From the NCBI GenBank assembly GCA_014376805.1, contig JACMQU010000036.1, forward strand, positions 36,939 to 100,938: a DNA stretch of 64,000 nt, read 5' to 3'. The notes beneath the pieces were generated by a model. It was not told the DNA's origin. It did not search any database and worked only from the letters and a program-made list of their open reading frames with translations. Origin of the DNA: Bacteroidia bacterium (GTDB lineage Bacteria; Bacteroidota; Bacteroidia; UKL13-3). Of the stretch, positions 38,189 through 48,896 are shown in pieces. The translations under genes and the position numbers were made by a program. Each line of letters opens with the position of its first letter. The first letter of the stretch is position 1.

Positions 38189-38354
38189 GTTTTATTTATG
38201 TTGTTTAAGGTTTTTATATGTAAACATTAAGTTAAAACATGCGGACCTTTTGCAGCAATTTGCTAAACATTGTTTGACAGAAAAGTCCGCATTGTTTTTC
38301 CACCGTGGTGTTCAGCCCGGTTGGCATCCCGCAAGCGGAATTCTTAATGCCCTG
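38189..38354 (-). promoter_or_regulatory. Structured metK leader, candidate cis-regulatory RNA
   Basis: From the promoter at 38355 to the metK ATG the leader is about 160 nt. On the minus strand it reads GGCAT...ATGCC around an inner CCGC/GCGG, then ACCG...CGGT. A long hairpin with perfect 8-base arms ATGCGGAC (38292-38285) and GTCCGCAT (38246-38239) comes next, extended by a T/A-rich part. TCCGC in the first element can also pair with GCGGA of the second arm, an arrangement seen in switching leaders. It does not match SAM-I, SAM-II or SMK as I know them. Function is inferred from position before metK. Confidence 0.4.
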
Positions 38355-38385
38355 CAAAAGTATTGTAATTAAGCAAAAAAAACAA
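38355..38385 (-). promoter_or_regulatory. Promoter of metK
   Basis: On the minus strand TTG (38385-38383), a 20-base spacer and TACTTTTG (38362-38355) match the Bacteroidota consensus exactly. Confidence 0.7.
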
Positions 38386-38511
38386 AGACTAAATTATGAT
38401 CTGATGAAAAAAGGAGATTGTGTTGAATCCGGACTTTTTATATGAACCCTCTTTTTCCCGCATAAATTCAAGGGAAAGTTGCTTTTAATTTTAAAGCATA
38501 AACGATTACAC

Positions 38512-38730
38512 TTAACACTCTTCGCACCACATGGAAGATTTTTTTACCTCACTATCCATCATCAATTCTTTCTGCACTGCCTGAATGCGTTGATCAATCG
38601 GATTGTTTTTAATTTGTGACAGGCTGAATAACTGATTGCAGGCAGGGCATACCATTAACGGGTTATCTACAGGAGACACTGTTAGGTTGATAGGTATAGT
38701 ACTATCAAACGTTGGGCATTGTATTAGCAT
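38512..38730 (-). CDS. Small Cys-rich, zinc-ribbon-like protein
   Basis: A 72-residue protein with CPACNQLF in the middle and WCEEC at the C-terminus, plus a Cys near the N-terminus (LIQCPTFDS). Two CxxC pairs are typical of a small zinc ribbon. Start at ATG 38730. No partner is obvious: it precedes metK in the same direction but metK has its own promoter. Function is unknown. Confidence 0.6.
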   Translation of the reverse strand: MLIQCPTFDSTIPINLTVSPVDNPLMVCPACNQLFSLSQIKNNPIDQRIQAVQKELMMDSEVKKSSMWCEEC

Positions 38731-38857
38731 AGTATTAGCAAGATAAAAAATCTGAAATAATTTTTTTTAATAAAATTACCATTAGTTATTTTATCTCTTT
38801 GTGTTGCCGTTTTTTCAGTAAATAATAATGCCACTACCCATTTTAGCTTTTCAATTA

Positions 38858-41356
38858 TTATAAATTTTTGAGCCAGGAGAGCTGTTTTGTTAAAATTTCC
38901 TTTTCAGCGGCAGGGTAATTATTTTGCTGATAAGATTTGATGAGTTGATTTTTAAAATCTGTTTGTAATGCATAAAAATTTACAAGGTCTGAAGCTGGTC
39001 CGGCTAATCGCGAATTGGTTGAAAGAATGGCCTGGTATAAACTACCTGCCAGTTCATTGTTTAAAAGGTTTAAAGATTTTAATGCACCAAATGCCAGCAG
39101 GCGGGTTCTGAATTCATAACCTGCTCCGGCATACGCCACTAGTTTTTGATGTGCTTCGTCTGTCATTTTTTTATTCTGATCCGAAACCACTACCTGTTTT
39201 TCATCAGCATTCATTCTCTTTATATTTTGTATATATAATTCAAGCCATTTAATCTTAACAGAATTATTCATTCCGTATATTTCGGCAGTGGCGTTTAAAT
39301 AAGTAAGTGCTTGCAATGGGTATTGATTACACAATTTTTCAAGAACCGTTTTTGTAACCTCATAACTGCTATCCAACAAGGCATTTTCAAACAGCGGTTT
39401 CCAACTGTTTACGGGTATTGCGTTTTTATATAAATGATCTCTAACTCCTGCTTTGCTATGTGCTGCTAAAGTTTGCAGAACCGCTATAGTAGTCGTTTCT
39501 TCATATACTGCCAACTGGGTTATCAGTTCATTTATAATACCTGAGTGTTTCTCCCGTTTTAGCGATGCTATTAATGCATCCTGTTTCTGATTTTTATCAA
39601 ATTCCCGCATCGCAACAACAGCATCATATCTATCAATATAATGTGGAGCTTTTTCTAATTGTTCCCGTAGTTCTTCGTATGATTTTTTAAAGCTTACCTG
39701 CTTAATAATATTTGAATTGGGGTCAAACAAAACAAAAGCAATTTTTTTATTATTTGCATTTTCAATTCTCACAACATTATAGGCATCTTCTATAACTTTA
39801 TAAACTGAGTCTGTTGTTCCATCTGTATAATGAACTTCAAAAACTACCGGCATTTTAAAATAATGTACCGTTTCATCTGTTTTATGTATTTGCTCAACTG
39901 TAATATCAGATGCTTTTTCACTTTTGGTATTAATTGTTTCCTGATAACTAATTTTGTAATGAGGTTCACCACCGCGAATGATCCATTCATCAAAAAACCA
40001 ATCAAGGTTTATGCCTGATTTATCTTTGATTGCCTGTTGCAGGTCATTGGTTTCTACATTGCCATACGCATGCTTTTTTAAGTAAAAGTTCAGCACCCGT
40101 TTCCATTGTTCTGAACCCAAAACATACTCGAGCATACTTATTACCGCTGCACCTTTTGGATAGATTCTGGCCGTGCCACCGCTTGTATGGCGTACCCCAT
40201 AATTATCTTTTTTTCCCGCATCAACTGCGGCGTTCTGTTGCTGCCTGCGTTGCCAGTCCCATTCCTCTTCACCATCGGTAACACGGGCAAACTGTTTGGG
40301 AAAATAAGTAGCGAAACTTTCCTGTAACCACGCATCTCTGCTATCTCGTGCAGTTATAAAGTCACCAAACCACTGATGTGTCATTTCATGGCAGTTTACT
40401 CCCACATAATTCCGGTCAAGATAAGCCCGTTCATCTACGTTAAAAAAATCTCCAAATATTGTTGCGGTTGTGTTCTCCATGGCACCATATAAAAAATCCT
40501 GAACCATAATCTGGCTATAACTTTCCCATGGGTATGCAATACCTGTTTGCGCCTCTAAAAAGTCAATCATTTGTGGCGTAAACCGATATGTTGGTTCCAT
40601 TCTATCGGCATATTCGGGGTAGTACCAATAGTTCAATGCAACACCACTTTTGCTCTTCGCCGATGCTGTTGCATATTTGCCTATGCCTAACATGAGCAGG
40701 TAGCCGGCATGCGGATGGCTCATTGCATAATGCCAGGTAGTAGTTCCATTTTTATTTTGCTTTTTACTCATCAGTTTTCCATTCGATAATACTTCATAAT
40801 TTTTATCAAAAGTGGTTACCGTTTCAGTAATAAATTTATCATTCATTTCATCATACATCGGTATCCAGTAACGATTATCTACACCTTGCCCCTGCGTCCA
40901 GATCTGTTTTCTTACAGCAAACGGATTCTTATCTTTAGGTTCAGGTATATTCCACCCAATAAAATAAATTCCTTTGCGTGGCGATGCTTCATATTCAAAA
41001 ACAATTTCACCTTTATCATCCCACTTTAAAGGTTTTTGTGGAATCACCCAAACACCTGTTTTTTCTATGTTAAACTTTACTGCAGACTTATTTAGCAAAG
41101 CTGATTTAATGTTGATACCAGGCGCATCAAAAAATACAGAATCCACTTTTTGCTGAAGCACGGTAAATTCATGTGTTACCTTGCCTTTTACCAAACCCTT
41201 TTCAGGTTCAAAACTTACTTCAACTTTCATCTTTATAATATCAAGAGAATGTTGGCGGGTTATAACCGGGTCTTTTAAATAGCTGTTATGCGTATGTTGC
41301 GCTATAACGGGTTTAATGAGAATCCAAAAGAGGCAAACGAAAATTGATCTGTTCAT
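38858..41356 (-). CDS. M1 family aminopeptidase, exported
   Basis: An 832-residue metallopeptidase with a signal peptide (SIFVCLFWILIKPVIAQ). The zinc site is HEMTH at 323-327 with the third ligand Glu346 in AWLQESFATYF. The exopeptidase motif GAMEN is present just before it (YGAMENTTATIFG). A C-terminal helical repeat region of about 250 residues follows. It probably trims peptides in the periplasm or outside the cell. Confidence 0.93.
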   Translation of the reverse strand: MNRSIFVCLFWILIKPVIAQHTHNSYLKDPVITRQHSLDIIKMKVEVSFEPEKGLVKGKVTHEFTVLQQKVDSVFFDAPGINIKSALLNKSAVKFNIEKTGVWVIPQKPLKWDDKGEIVFEYEASPRKGIYFIGWNIPEPKDKNPFAVRKQIWTQGQGVDNRYWIPMYDEMNDKFITETVTTFDKNYEVLSNGKLMSKKQNKNGTTTWHYAMSHPHAGYLLMLGIGKYATASAKSKSGVALNYWYYPEYADRMEPTYRFTPQMIDFLEAQTGIAYPWESYSQIMVQDFLYGAMENTTATIFGDFFNVDERAYLDRNYVGVNCHEMTHQWFGDFITARDSRDAWLQESFATYFPKQFARVTDGEEEWDWQRRQQQNAAVDAGKKDNYGVRHTSGGTARIYPKGAAVISMLEYVLGSEQWKRVLNFYLKKHAYGNVETNDLQQAIKDKSGINLDWFFDEWIIRGGEPHYKISYQETINTKSEKASDITVEQIHKTDETVHYFKMPVVFEVHYTDGTTDSVYKVIEDAYNVVRIENANNKKIAFVLFDPNSNIIKQVSFKKSYEELREQLEKAPHYIDRYDAVVAMREFDKNQKQDALIASLKREKHSGIINELITQLAVYEETTTIAVLQTLAAHSKAGVRDHLYKNAIPVNSWKPLFENALLDSSYEVTKTVLEKLCNQYPLQALTYLNATAEIYGMNNSVKIKWLELYIQNIKRMNADEKQVVVSDQNKKMTDEAHQKLVAYAGAGYEFRTRLLAFGALKSLNLLNNELAGSLYQAILSTNSRLAGPASDLVNFYALQTDFKNQLIKSYQQNNYPAAEKEILTKQLSWLKNL

Positions 41357-41521
41357 GAATTATTATTTGTTGCGAAGATATGATTAGGAATAAGTGAGGC
41401 AAATTAAGTTTTGTTCATTCAAAAGTTAACCTCATTGCTCAACTTAAAATTGGTTGCAGGTTTAGTTATCAGGTAATTTGTGGCACCACCAAAAGCAAAT
41501 TCGAAAAGTAATTTAACTATT

Positions 41522-44461
41522 CTACCTGATTAAAGTAATATTTCCTTTAACTGCAATACTTTCTCCGGTTTCATTTGTGTAATCAAGTATGTAAAAGTAC
41601 ACATCAGCAGGCACTGCCTCATTGTGGTAGTTGCCATTCCATCCAATTGCGGGACTTCTCGATTCAAAAATAAGCATACCGTATTTATTGTATACCTGTA
41701 ATAAATAATTTGTTAATCCTAATGTCTTAGGTTTAAACTCATCATTCAGGCCGTCATTATTAGGCGTAAATGCACTTGGAAAAAAGGTGTTACTTTTATA
41801 AGGTACACACACCGTGTTGCTTCTGCTTTCTAATAAATTGGCTTGCCTTGCATTAATATAATAGCATTTTTTTAGCCAGTCGTTTTCAATAAAGTTAACA
41901 TCGGCATAGGTTGTATTTATTGTTGAACCCAATGTTAAAAAAGGTTTTGAAACATCACTTGCATATCGTGCATCATACAAAGCATTGTTAAAACCTAAGT
42001 ATGCCGACCAGTTTAAAATGGCATTTTCATTTTGTTGATTAACAACATGCAATAATACCGGTTGATGTGGGCTTGACCATAATGAAGCCATGCCGCAAGT
42101 ATCGATTGCCTTTACACGGTAACTAAAGTTTTGTTTGCTTGCATCAATGGGTTTATCAATATAAAAAGTATCGTTGAGGGTTTGCGTAAGTATAATTTTA
42201 TTTTGTTGATCCTTTTTTTCGATCAGGTATTTAATTGTGTAAGGTTTGCTTTGCCATGTTATAGCAACTGCTGTATCTCCGTTTAGTACACTTGCCATAT
42301 ACATCTGTAAGTTTAGGTTAGTACCAAAGCCTTGGCTAATTTTTAATGAAGCAGAATCTTTGGTTACACAACCGGTTGAACTTGTTAAGGTTTGGTAAAT
42401 GGCATAAGTTCCCACATTCTTAAAAGTTAGAATTGGAGAGGCCACACTATCTGATAAGCCGCTTGAAGTAGTATAAGAATATTTACTAACCAGGCCTATG
42501 CTTTTATCTGTTATTTTTACCTGCGCTGGTATACAGGCAAAGCTATCGCAGGTAAAGCCGGGTTTAGGGGCAGCCAATATATTTACTTTATTTTGCACAG
42601 TTATGCTATCGGTACAAAAGCCATTGCTGTAAATTAATTGAACAGGGAAAATGCCACTCTTTGTATAAGTATGTTTGGTGTTTTGCAAAGTATCGCTATC
42701 ACCATCGCCAAAACGCCATAACCATTTTGATGCAAGCACATATTGGTTTCCTTGTTTTATTTGTTGAGCCGTATCTGTTAAGGTACTATCTTTAAAAGTA
42801 AAGGCTAACCACTGGCAGCCTGCAGTATCTGTTAAATTTATTTTTGCGTGCGGACGTTTAAGCACAGGTATGCTATCGGCCATGCTGCGTTTAAAACCGT
42901 AAGCACTATAAGCAAGCATTGTAAATCTTAAGTATCCGCTCTTAAGCACCGGTAACTTTACAGTATCACCCTGTACAGTATCCTTGCCATTGTTATAAAC
43001 CCATTTAAACGTTTTATATAAAGAGTCACTTTTGTTATATACACTCACACTATCTTTACAAGCATTGTTATAATAACCAAAGCGCATACGTTCGGGTATA
43101 TAGGTGGTGGTTGGCATTGCAAACCAAGGCTCGCCCTGTGCTTTAATGGCCCAACATTTTAAATTGCATGCAGGATATTTTTTATCGGGAAATTCGAGAT
43201 AACTGATATAATGATTTTTATAACCTGCGGGTTGTTGTTTGGAATCATAAATTACATCGCGGCCACCACTTAAATATAATTTACCATCAGGCCCAAGTGC
43301 CATACCCGGACCTAAATCGCAGCCGCCTGTTTTAAATCCTTCATTGCGGTTATTAATTACCCTTGCGGCCGAGTCTGTACCTAAGGCATATAAGTCTACT
43401 TGAACAAGCCGGGATAGTTCATTAAATGAATTTGCGTAACAATATCTTCTCACCTTAAAATTATCTTGTGCATCGCATGCACAAAAAAAAGATGCGTATA
43501 AAAATGAATCATTAGCAGAAAAAAGTACGTTGTAAGGTTTGAAAGGCATTAGGCTTTGTTGCGAATTAACCCAATAATTATAGGCGAAAACATCGTTTAA
43601 AGATGTATATTTAATAATTTTACCAGTTTTGGCGTTAAATTCATATAAATATGAAGTATCGAAGGGATAGAGTATTGAAGCACCTCGTAAAGGGCTGCAA
43701 ACAACTAAAAATCTTCCACTTTTAGACACAGCAAAATTACCAGCCCCATTCCTATAATTCTGCACCGATCCCCCTTGCGGAGCCGAGGCAAATGTATTTT
43801 TTAAGGAACTTTTAATGGGATTAGCCGTATCAAGGCCGGCCGAATCAAATTTAAAAGCCCAAAGTGAATCGCTGCCAGCCAGCAAAAGCCAATAGCTCTT
43901 GGATGGAACATTTGATACCATATTTATTTTACCATAAAAAGCCGGAATTTGATTTAACTTTAGTGGAATATTTATATTTTTATCAATAACCTTACCCGCA
44001 TTATTATTTAATCCCATATTTATAATAGCATAATAATGAACCAATGCCTTATTAATGGTAAACTCCTCATAAAAAAAATAATAAATATTTGTATCAGATA
44101 CCGATTGCTTAATTAAAATGCTTGTAGCAGAACTGTCACGAAAATCATTATTACACATTAAATTGTTGCCATTATCCATAACCTGGCCGTTACCCTGGTA
44201 TATAGCATTACCATCTGTATAAAAAAGTACTTCGCCCATTTTGTTACAAACAGTAGCATGTGCATGGCGGTAGCCCGGGAAATTAGATGATATGGTTTTA
44301 GGTGGAAAACTGCTGAAATCTAAACCCGATTGATTGCCAAAATACCAGATATTATTATATTGCCCATAACAAATTGAGGTGCTTAAAAAAGTGCTTAGCA
44401 TTAATGAGAATAAACACTTTTTATAAAAACCCAAATTCAATATGGAATAATAATTCTTCAT
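41522..44461 (-). CDS. PKD-domain surface protein, T9SS type B sorting signal
   Basis: A 979-residue secreted protein. After a signal region it starts with YNNIWYFGNQSGLDFSS, typical of large Bacteroidota surface proteins. Beta-propeller-like repeats follow, then PKD domains (WLWRFGDGDSDTLQNTKHTYTKSG) and a fibronectin-like part. The end matches the gliding-motility type B sorting domain: FFPSAFTPNNDGLNDEFKP ... LLQVYNKYGMLIFES ... ADVYFYILDY. The start codon shares a base with the stop of the upstream gene (TAATG), so the two are coupled. Confidence 0.88.
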   Translation of the reverse strand: MKNYYSILNLGFYKKCLFSLMLSTFLSTSICYGQYNNIWYFGNQSGLDFSSFPPKTISSNFPGYRHAHATVCNKMGEVLFYTDGNAIYQGNGQVMDNGNNLMCNNDFRDSSATSILIKQSVSDTNIYYFFYEEFTINKALVHYYAIINMGLNNNAGKVIDKNINIPLKLNQIPAFYGKINMVSNVPSKSYWLLLAGSDSLWAFKFDSAGLDTANPIKSSLKNTFASAPQGGSVQNYRNGAGNFAVSKSGRFLVVCSPLRGASILYPFDTSYLYEFNAKTGKIIKYTSLNDVFAYNYWVNSQQSLMPFKPYNVLFSANDSFLYASFFCACDAQDNFKVRRYCYANSFNELSRLVQVDLYALGTDSAARVINNRNEGFKTGGCDLGPGMALGPDGKLYLSGGRDVIYDSKQQPAGYKNHYISYLEFPDKKYPACNLKCWAIKAQGEPWFAMPTTTYIPERMRFGYYNNACKDSVSVYNKSDSLYKTFKWVYNNGKDTVQGDTVKLPVLKSGYLRFTMLAYSAYGFKRSMADSIPVLKRPHAKINLTDTAGCQWLAFTFKDSTLTDTAQQIKQGNQYVLASKWLWRFGDGDSDTLQNTKHTYTKSGIFPVQLIYSNGFCTDSITVQNKVNILAAPKPGFTCDSFACIPAQVKITDKSIGLVSKYSYTTSSGLSDSVASPILTFKNVGTYAIYQTLTSSTGCVTKDSASLKISQGFGTNLNLQMYMASVLNGDTAVAITWQSKPYTIKYLIEKKDQQNKIILTQTLNDTFYIDKPIDASKQNFSYRVKAIDTCGMASLWSSPHQPVLLHVVNQQNENAILNWSAYLGFNNALYDARYASDVSKPFLTLGSTINTTYADVNFIENDWLKKCYYINARQANLLESRSNTVCVPYKSNTFFPSAFTPNNDGLNDEFKPKTLGLTNYLLQVYNKYGMLIFESRSPAIGWNGNYHNEAVPADVYFYILDYTNETGESIAVKGNITLIR

Positions 44462-47400
44462 TATTTTTGAATGATGAACTTGCTATTGTAGGTTTTGGAT
44501 TGGGTAATATATAGTAATAAATAAACACCACTTGAGAGTTGGTTAACATTTAAAACTATATTTTCAAATGAATGATCTAAACCCTTTGTTAAAACCCTCT
44601 TTCCGCTATAATCATAAATTTCTATTAAAGTGCCCTCCATCATTATATTGTCTTTTAGAGCAATTGTAATGTTATCGTTTGTTGGGTTAGGATAAATAAA
44701 TAAATTATTATTTAAATTATGTTCATTGTTGTTTAAAACCTTACCATTAATCTGTGAATGAGCAATTATCGGAAGACGTTTAAAAATTTCACCTGTATTT
44801 AAAGAAATTAAGTTTTGCGCATAAATTGCATAGTCGGGTTCAGCTTTTGCAATATTTCTCAATTGCAATATTTCTGCATCTGTTAATTTATTCGCTCTTT
44901 CTTTTGGCAAATTGGCAATAAAATCTGTATATGAATTTTTCACTTCAATTTTTGCAAATTTTGTGTGATGGCTTATATCATAAAGATTAACCAATTTTTG
45001 ATTTAAAGGATTTTCAGACCTTGAAAGCAATTTGGCAATTTCTTCAAATTTACCTTGCTTCCAAAGTTCATCTAAGGTATCTTTTTTTTCTGTATTTTTT
45101 GATTGTGGAAACTTACGTTTCCCTTCATCGGTATCAACAATATCAATTGTATAAATACCATCACACGGATAGTCGCAAGACACTTCGGTATTTGTATATG
45201 TTAAAATTGGGTAGTTAATATTAAAACCAGTTGGTATAGTTGAAATGGGTGTACCACTGTACTTCCAGTAGTATGTAAATTTATAATTTGATAAGATATT
45301 ATCGGTGGTTCCACTGCGATTTATGCTAAACACATTCATTGGATCATAACCCACACTGCTGGTGTAAAAATGATCGGGGAAACAATTATAAGCACAAGAA
45401 GTTGGTGCAGGCGGATTAATATCAGAAACATCAATAAGCCAGTCTTGCTTCAAATTTAAATAAGTATTGCAAGAAACTGCAAGACCTCCATTATGGCCAA
45501 TTGCTTCCATGCCATAATGAAGCTTGTTACCAACATTATAATTATTATTGATAGTATGTAATTTAATTTCACAGTTTAATGCATCGCTGCCTGAACCTGC
45601 ATCTTCTGTTATGCTGCCAAACGACAATATATTTGTATTATTAAATGCGAATTGATTATTGATTGAATGAAACGCGGTAGTATTGGAGGTATATAAGCCA
45701 TACGCATAAGCAGTAATGGAAGAAGCGCCATAAGGGTTTTTTAATAAATAGCGTTGAGTATGCTGAAAGTCATTATCAATTAAAAATGTATTGCATTTTA
45801 TATTTGGTGCAACATTGTTTTCTAGGATAATACCTTCTTGCACATTTTTAAAATCCGTTGCATAAATATTATCTCTATAAAATGGCGAAGAAAGACCTGT
45901 ATTTTGTGACTGTATGCCAGTTCTTAAACCTTCCATTTGGTTAAAGGGACCAGGTAAACCACTTATGGTATACCGGCCTAAAATAATATCGGCATCGTAA
46001 GATACAATGCCTATGCCTCTATCCAAATCGCAAAGCAAAGCATTACTTATTGTATTTTTAAAAGAGCAGCCGGCGAAATTGATTCCGCGCACGCCCCAAG
46101 CAGATACGTGCTGATTGGTACCCCGTCCTGAATAGCCAGTAATTGGAGCATCATTTAAAAAGGCACAATCTGTAAACCTACTCCGATTTAAATGGCCATA
46201 AACAGGATCTTGATAAAAGTTAAATGCAACACTTTTTCGGTTATTTTTAAATGTTGTAAACGATGCTTTAATAATGCCGCCATCGCCATAGCCACCTCCA
46301 ACGGTTATTCCATACCTGGCATTCTTAAGTACTGCCATATCTGTTGAAGAACCAGTAAACTCAGCAATTCCAAAAAAGTTTTGATAGCCACTGCTCATCA
46401 TCGGTATGCCGGGTGTTCCTAACAATAATATTCCATCCCATGTTCCCGATAATCCATCATCAAAGCCATAGGCAGCACAACCTTCGAAGTTTGTTAAGGT
46501 AGAATGATTAACAATTAACTTCCCGCCCGGTTTGACTATTATTCCACTTCTATGGTTCGTATTTGTTATACTATAATATGCTAATTCCTTTTCATCGAAA
46601 ATATTAGAATAGGCTGTAAATTGTACATTAGTTCCTGTGATTTCTAAAGTTGCCCCAACATCAACTACAATAGTTCCATTAACAATTTTAGGCGTATTCC
46701 AAGTTAAATAAGTACCGGTTGTTATTGTTTTTCCAACTTCTAATATAGAATTCGAAAGAGGGAATTCTTTTAAAGTACCATCATCATAAGCTCTGGCCTG
46801 GCAATCATTAGAAAGTTTAACAATTGAATGATCGTCTGCAAAAGTATCATTATTACCAGCAACAATAAAACCACCGTCACGGGTCGTGGCTAAAGCAAAT
46901 CCGCATGCACCATCATCATCACCACTAAACACTTTTGTCCATTTAACGGAAAACAAGTGAGACGAATAATCGTATTCTACCTTTCGTAATAAAAAATCAT
47001 CGCCTTCAGAAATCTTCTGAGCAGTAGCACTATTCGGATCACTTGAAATTATCCGATCATTTGATGAAGTGGCCGCAATTACAAAATTAGGGTTGGTTCC
47101 ATGCATATCATACGTTTGCTTTACATTAAGATGTGAATCATCACCGCTTATATGACATACGTATTGTGGTGGCGTGGAACTTAACAAATTGCCATTAGGA
47201 TCAACCATAACCAAATAGGCATCAGCAGAAAGAAAATCTACATAGTTATGTGGCAAACTACCTGTTGATTTTGCAGAGGGATAAAAAGGGTCGCTAGGGT
47301 AATTCTTCACATGGCACTCCCCACAATCTGATTTATGATACATCATGGCAACAATTATGTCTCCATTTGAAGTTTCGACCATACTATAAGCTGCATCATC

Positions 47401-48555
47401 TATTGAATGCGAAGGGATGATAACACTCTGCGCATTTTTTAAAACGAAAGTGGGTGATGATGGTACAACGTTGCTTATACAAATGGGTGATTGATCCCCG
47501 CCCCAATAATCTGAAGTGCCGCTTGCGAAAACTCTCCCCCATTGTTTAACTCCAGATAAATTATATTTACACGTGTAAGCATCATTTTGCTGAGTTAATG
47601 TGGTAGAAGTGGGGTATGTATAGGGTTGTGTAAGAACGCCGCAAATATATATACCTACAGGAATTCCAATGGTAGTGCCTGAACTTTGAGGCTCACCATT
47701 AGGTTTAGTACCGTATGTATACGAAACTTTTACTTCAAAACCCCTACCATAAGAATATGGGGTTGAGGTGCCGGGAAGATTATCATTAATTGTTATCCCT
47801 TTAACTTCCGTTGCTAAGGGTTGCTCAGTAAAAGAATTGTCGGTTTGAAACAATATCATTTTATAGTCTTTATAACCTGTAAATAGATATCTATCCTGAC
47901 CAGAACTATTTACATAATGTGTTACAGAAGTTAAAAGTTGTCCTCCAGTAATTGTACTTGCGTTCAAATTAATATAGTGTACAGTGCCAATTAAATTCCC
48001 ATCTTCATCGTATTTGCAAATAAACGATCGGTCAACAGCACTTGAAAAACTATAATCGGGTTTATGCCCAACAGCAACATAACAATAATGATCCTGACCA
48101 ACTTCTTTAACTTCTATCACTTTTAAAAATCTTCCCACATCAGTTCTTGTAGGTTGAGCTGTTGTAACAGCAGGTGCAGCATGTCCGTCATCTTCAACTT
48201 TTTGCCAGATAAGGCCACCACCACCATTGAGTTTATATATTGCAGGATTATAATTTACAGTACAACTAAGGCCTCCCTGATCTGAGGTGTAAGATCCTGC
48301 AAAACCTACACCTATATAAGAATCGTCATGTGTTTGTATAATATCCAACGTCCAGTCTGTAGAGAATCCGGCAGCAGGGGTTGTATAAGTGATCTGGTTA
48401 AAAGACTTTTGCCATTGCTTTGCAGGTGTTCGCGGCGGTAATTGACTATATGCTTTAAAATTTAAAAAGAGGAGCATACACATAGTTGTTAAAATTGTTA
48501 ATAAAGTTGTAAGATTTGCCAATATTGGCAAACCTATTGAGGTATTATGTTTCAT
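44461..48555 (-). CDS. Very large T9SS type A cargo protein
   Basis: A 1364-residue secreted protein. ATG 48555 (MKHNTSIGLP) gives a normal signal peptide; the longer TTG form is unlikely. The N-terminal half is a repeat-rich beta-propeller-like region with GGFIVAGNNDT and similar strands. The middle (from about residue 650) resembles a right-handed beta-helix (GIIVKPGGKLIVNHSTLTNFEGC). The C-terminus carries the T9SS type A signal: LFIYPNPTNDNITI, EIYDYSGKRVL and SGVYLLLYI. It is probably displayed on the cell surface or released; its target is unknown. Confidence 0.87.
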   Translation of the reverse strand: MKHNTSIGLPILANLTTLLTILTTMCMLLFLNFKAYSQLPPRTPAKQWQKSFNQITYTTPAAGFSTDWTLDIIQTHDDSYIGVGFAGSYTSDQGGLSCTVNYNPAIYKLNGGGGLIWQKVEDDGHAAPAVTTAQPTRTDVGRFLKVIEVKEVGQDHYCYVAVGHKPDYSFSSAVDRSFICKYDEDGNLIGTVHYINLNASTITGGQLLTSVTHYVNSSGQDRYLFTGYKDYKMILFQTDNSFTEQPLATEVKGITINDNLPGTSTPYSYGRGFEVKVSYTYGTKPNGEPQSSGTTIGIPVGIYICGVLTQPYTYPTSTTLTQQNDAYTCKYNLSGVKQWGRVFASGTSDYWGGDQSPICISNVVPSSPTFVLKNAQSVIIPSHSIDDAAYSMVETSNGDIIVAMMYHKSDCGECHVKNYPSDPFYPSAKSTGSLPHNYVDFLSADAYLVMVDPNGNLLSSTPPQYVCHISGDDSHLNVKQTYDMHGTNPNFVIAATSSNDRIISSDPNSATAQKISEGDDFLLRKVEYDYSSHLFSVKWTKVFSGDDDGACGFALATTRDGGFIVAGNNDTFADDHSIVKLSNDCQARAYDDGTLKEFPLSNSILEVGKTITTGTYLTWNTPKIVNGTIVVDVGATLEITGTNVQFTAYSNIFDEKELAYYSITNTNHRSGIIVKPGGKLIVNHSTLTNFEGCAAYGFDDGLSGTWDGILLLGTPGIPMMSSGYQNFFGIAEFTGSSTDMAVLKNARYGITVGGGYGDGGIIKASFTTFKNNRKSVAFNFYQDPVYGHLNRSRFTDCAFLNDAPITGYSGRGTNQHVSAWGVRGINFAGCSFKNTISNALLCDLDRGIGIVSYDADIILGRYTISGLPGPFNQMEGLRTGIQSQNTGLSSPFYRDNIYATDFKNVQEGIILENNVAPNIKCNTFLIDNDFQHTQRYLLKNPYGASSITAYAYGLYTSNTTAFHSINNQFAFNNTNILSFGSITEDAGSGSDALNCEIKLHTINNNYNVGNKLHYGMEAIGHNGGLAVSCNTYLNLKQDWLIDVSDINPPAPTSCAYNCFPDHFYTSSVGYDPMNVFSINRSGTTDNILSNYKFTYYWKYSGTPISTIPTGFNINYPILTYTNTEVSCDYPCDGIYTIDIVDTDEGKRKFPQSKNTEKKDTLDELWKQGKFEEIAKLLSRSENPLNQKLVNLYDISHHTKFAKIEVKNSYTDFIANLPKERANKLTDAEILQLRNIAKAEPDYAIYAQNLISLNTGEIFKRLPIIAHSQINGKVLNNNEHNLNNNLFIYPNPTNDNITIALKDNIMMEGTLIEIYDYSGKRVLTKGLDHSFENIVLNVNQLSSGVYLLLYITQSKTYNSKFIIQK

Positions 48556-48896
48556 AAGATTGGGTTTAATAATCAAATGTATACAATAAATTATGGTAAA
48601 AATCAAATTTTGTATTATAACTTCCTTAAATTTTTGTTAATAAATGCTCCCTATGGTTTTTTTGGCAATTTTAATAGAAATAAGTTCAACTATTAAACCA
48701 AGCCGAATAAGCTAACGTTTTTATATTGTTTATATAATCAAATATTAATAACTGGCAATTTTCATAAAATTTATCAGTTTAAAAAATTTGTTAACCATAA
48801 AAAGTTAGATACAATATTTAAAGCAAATTAATCCCTTCTTTTTATTTTGATCCTGATAATTGAAATAAAAATTTAATTTTACCGCTTTAGCTTTTT
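48556..48896. other. Intergenic, divergent promoters
   Basis: A 341-base AT-rich region between divergent genes. No ORF, repeat or strong hairpin is seen. It should hold the promoters of the T9SS pair and the M28 peptidase. Confidence 0.5.

Noticed and set aside
38189..38354. A known SAM-I, SAM-II or SMK riboswitch before metK
   Set aside because: None of the conserved cores I know appears; only generic helices are seen.
38139..38372. A 77-codon plus-strand frame across the metK leader
   Set aside because: It is antisense to the metK start and leader and its codons look random; the RNA structure explains the sequence better.
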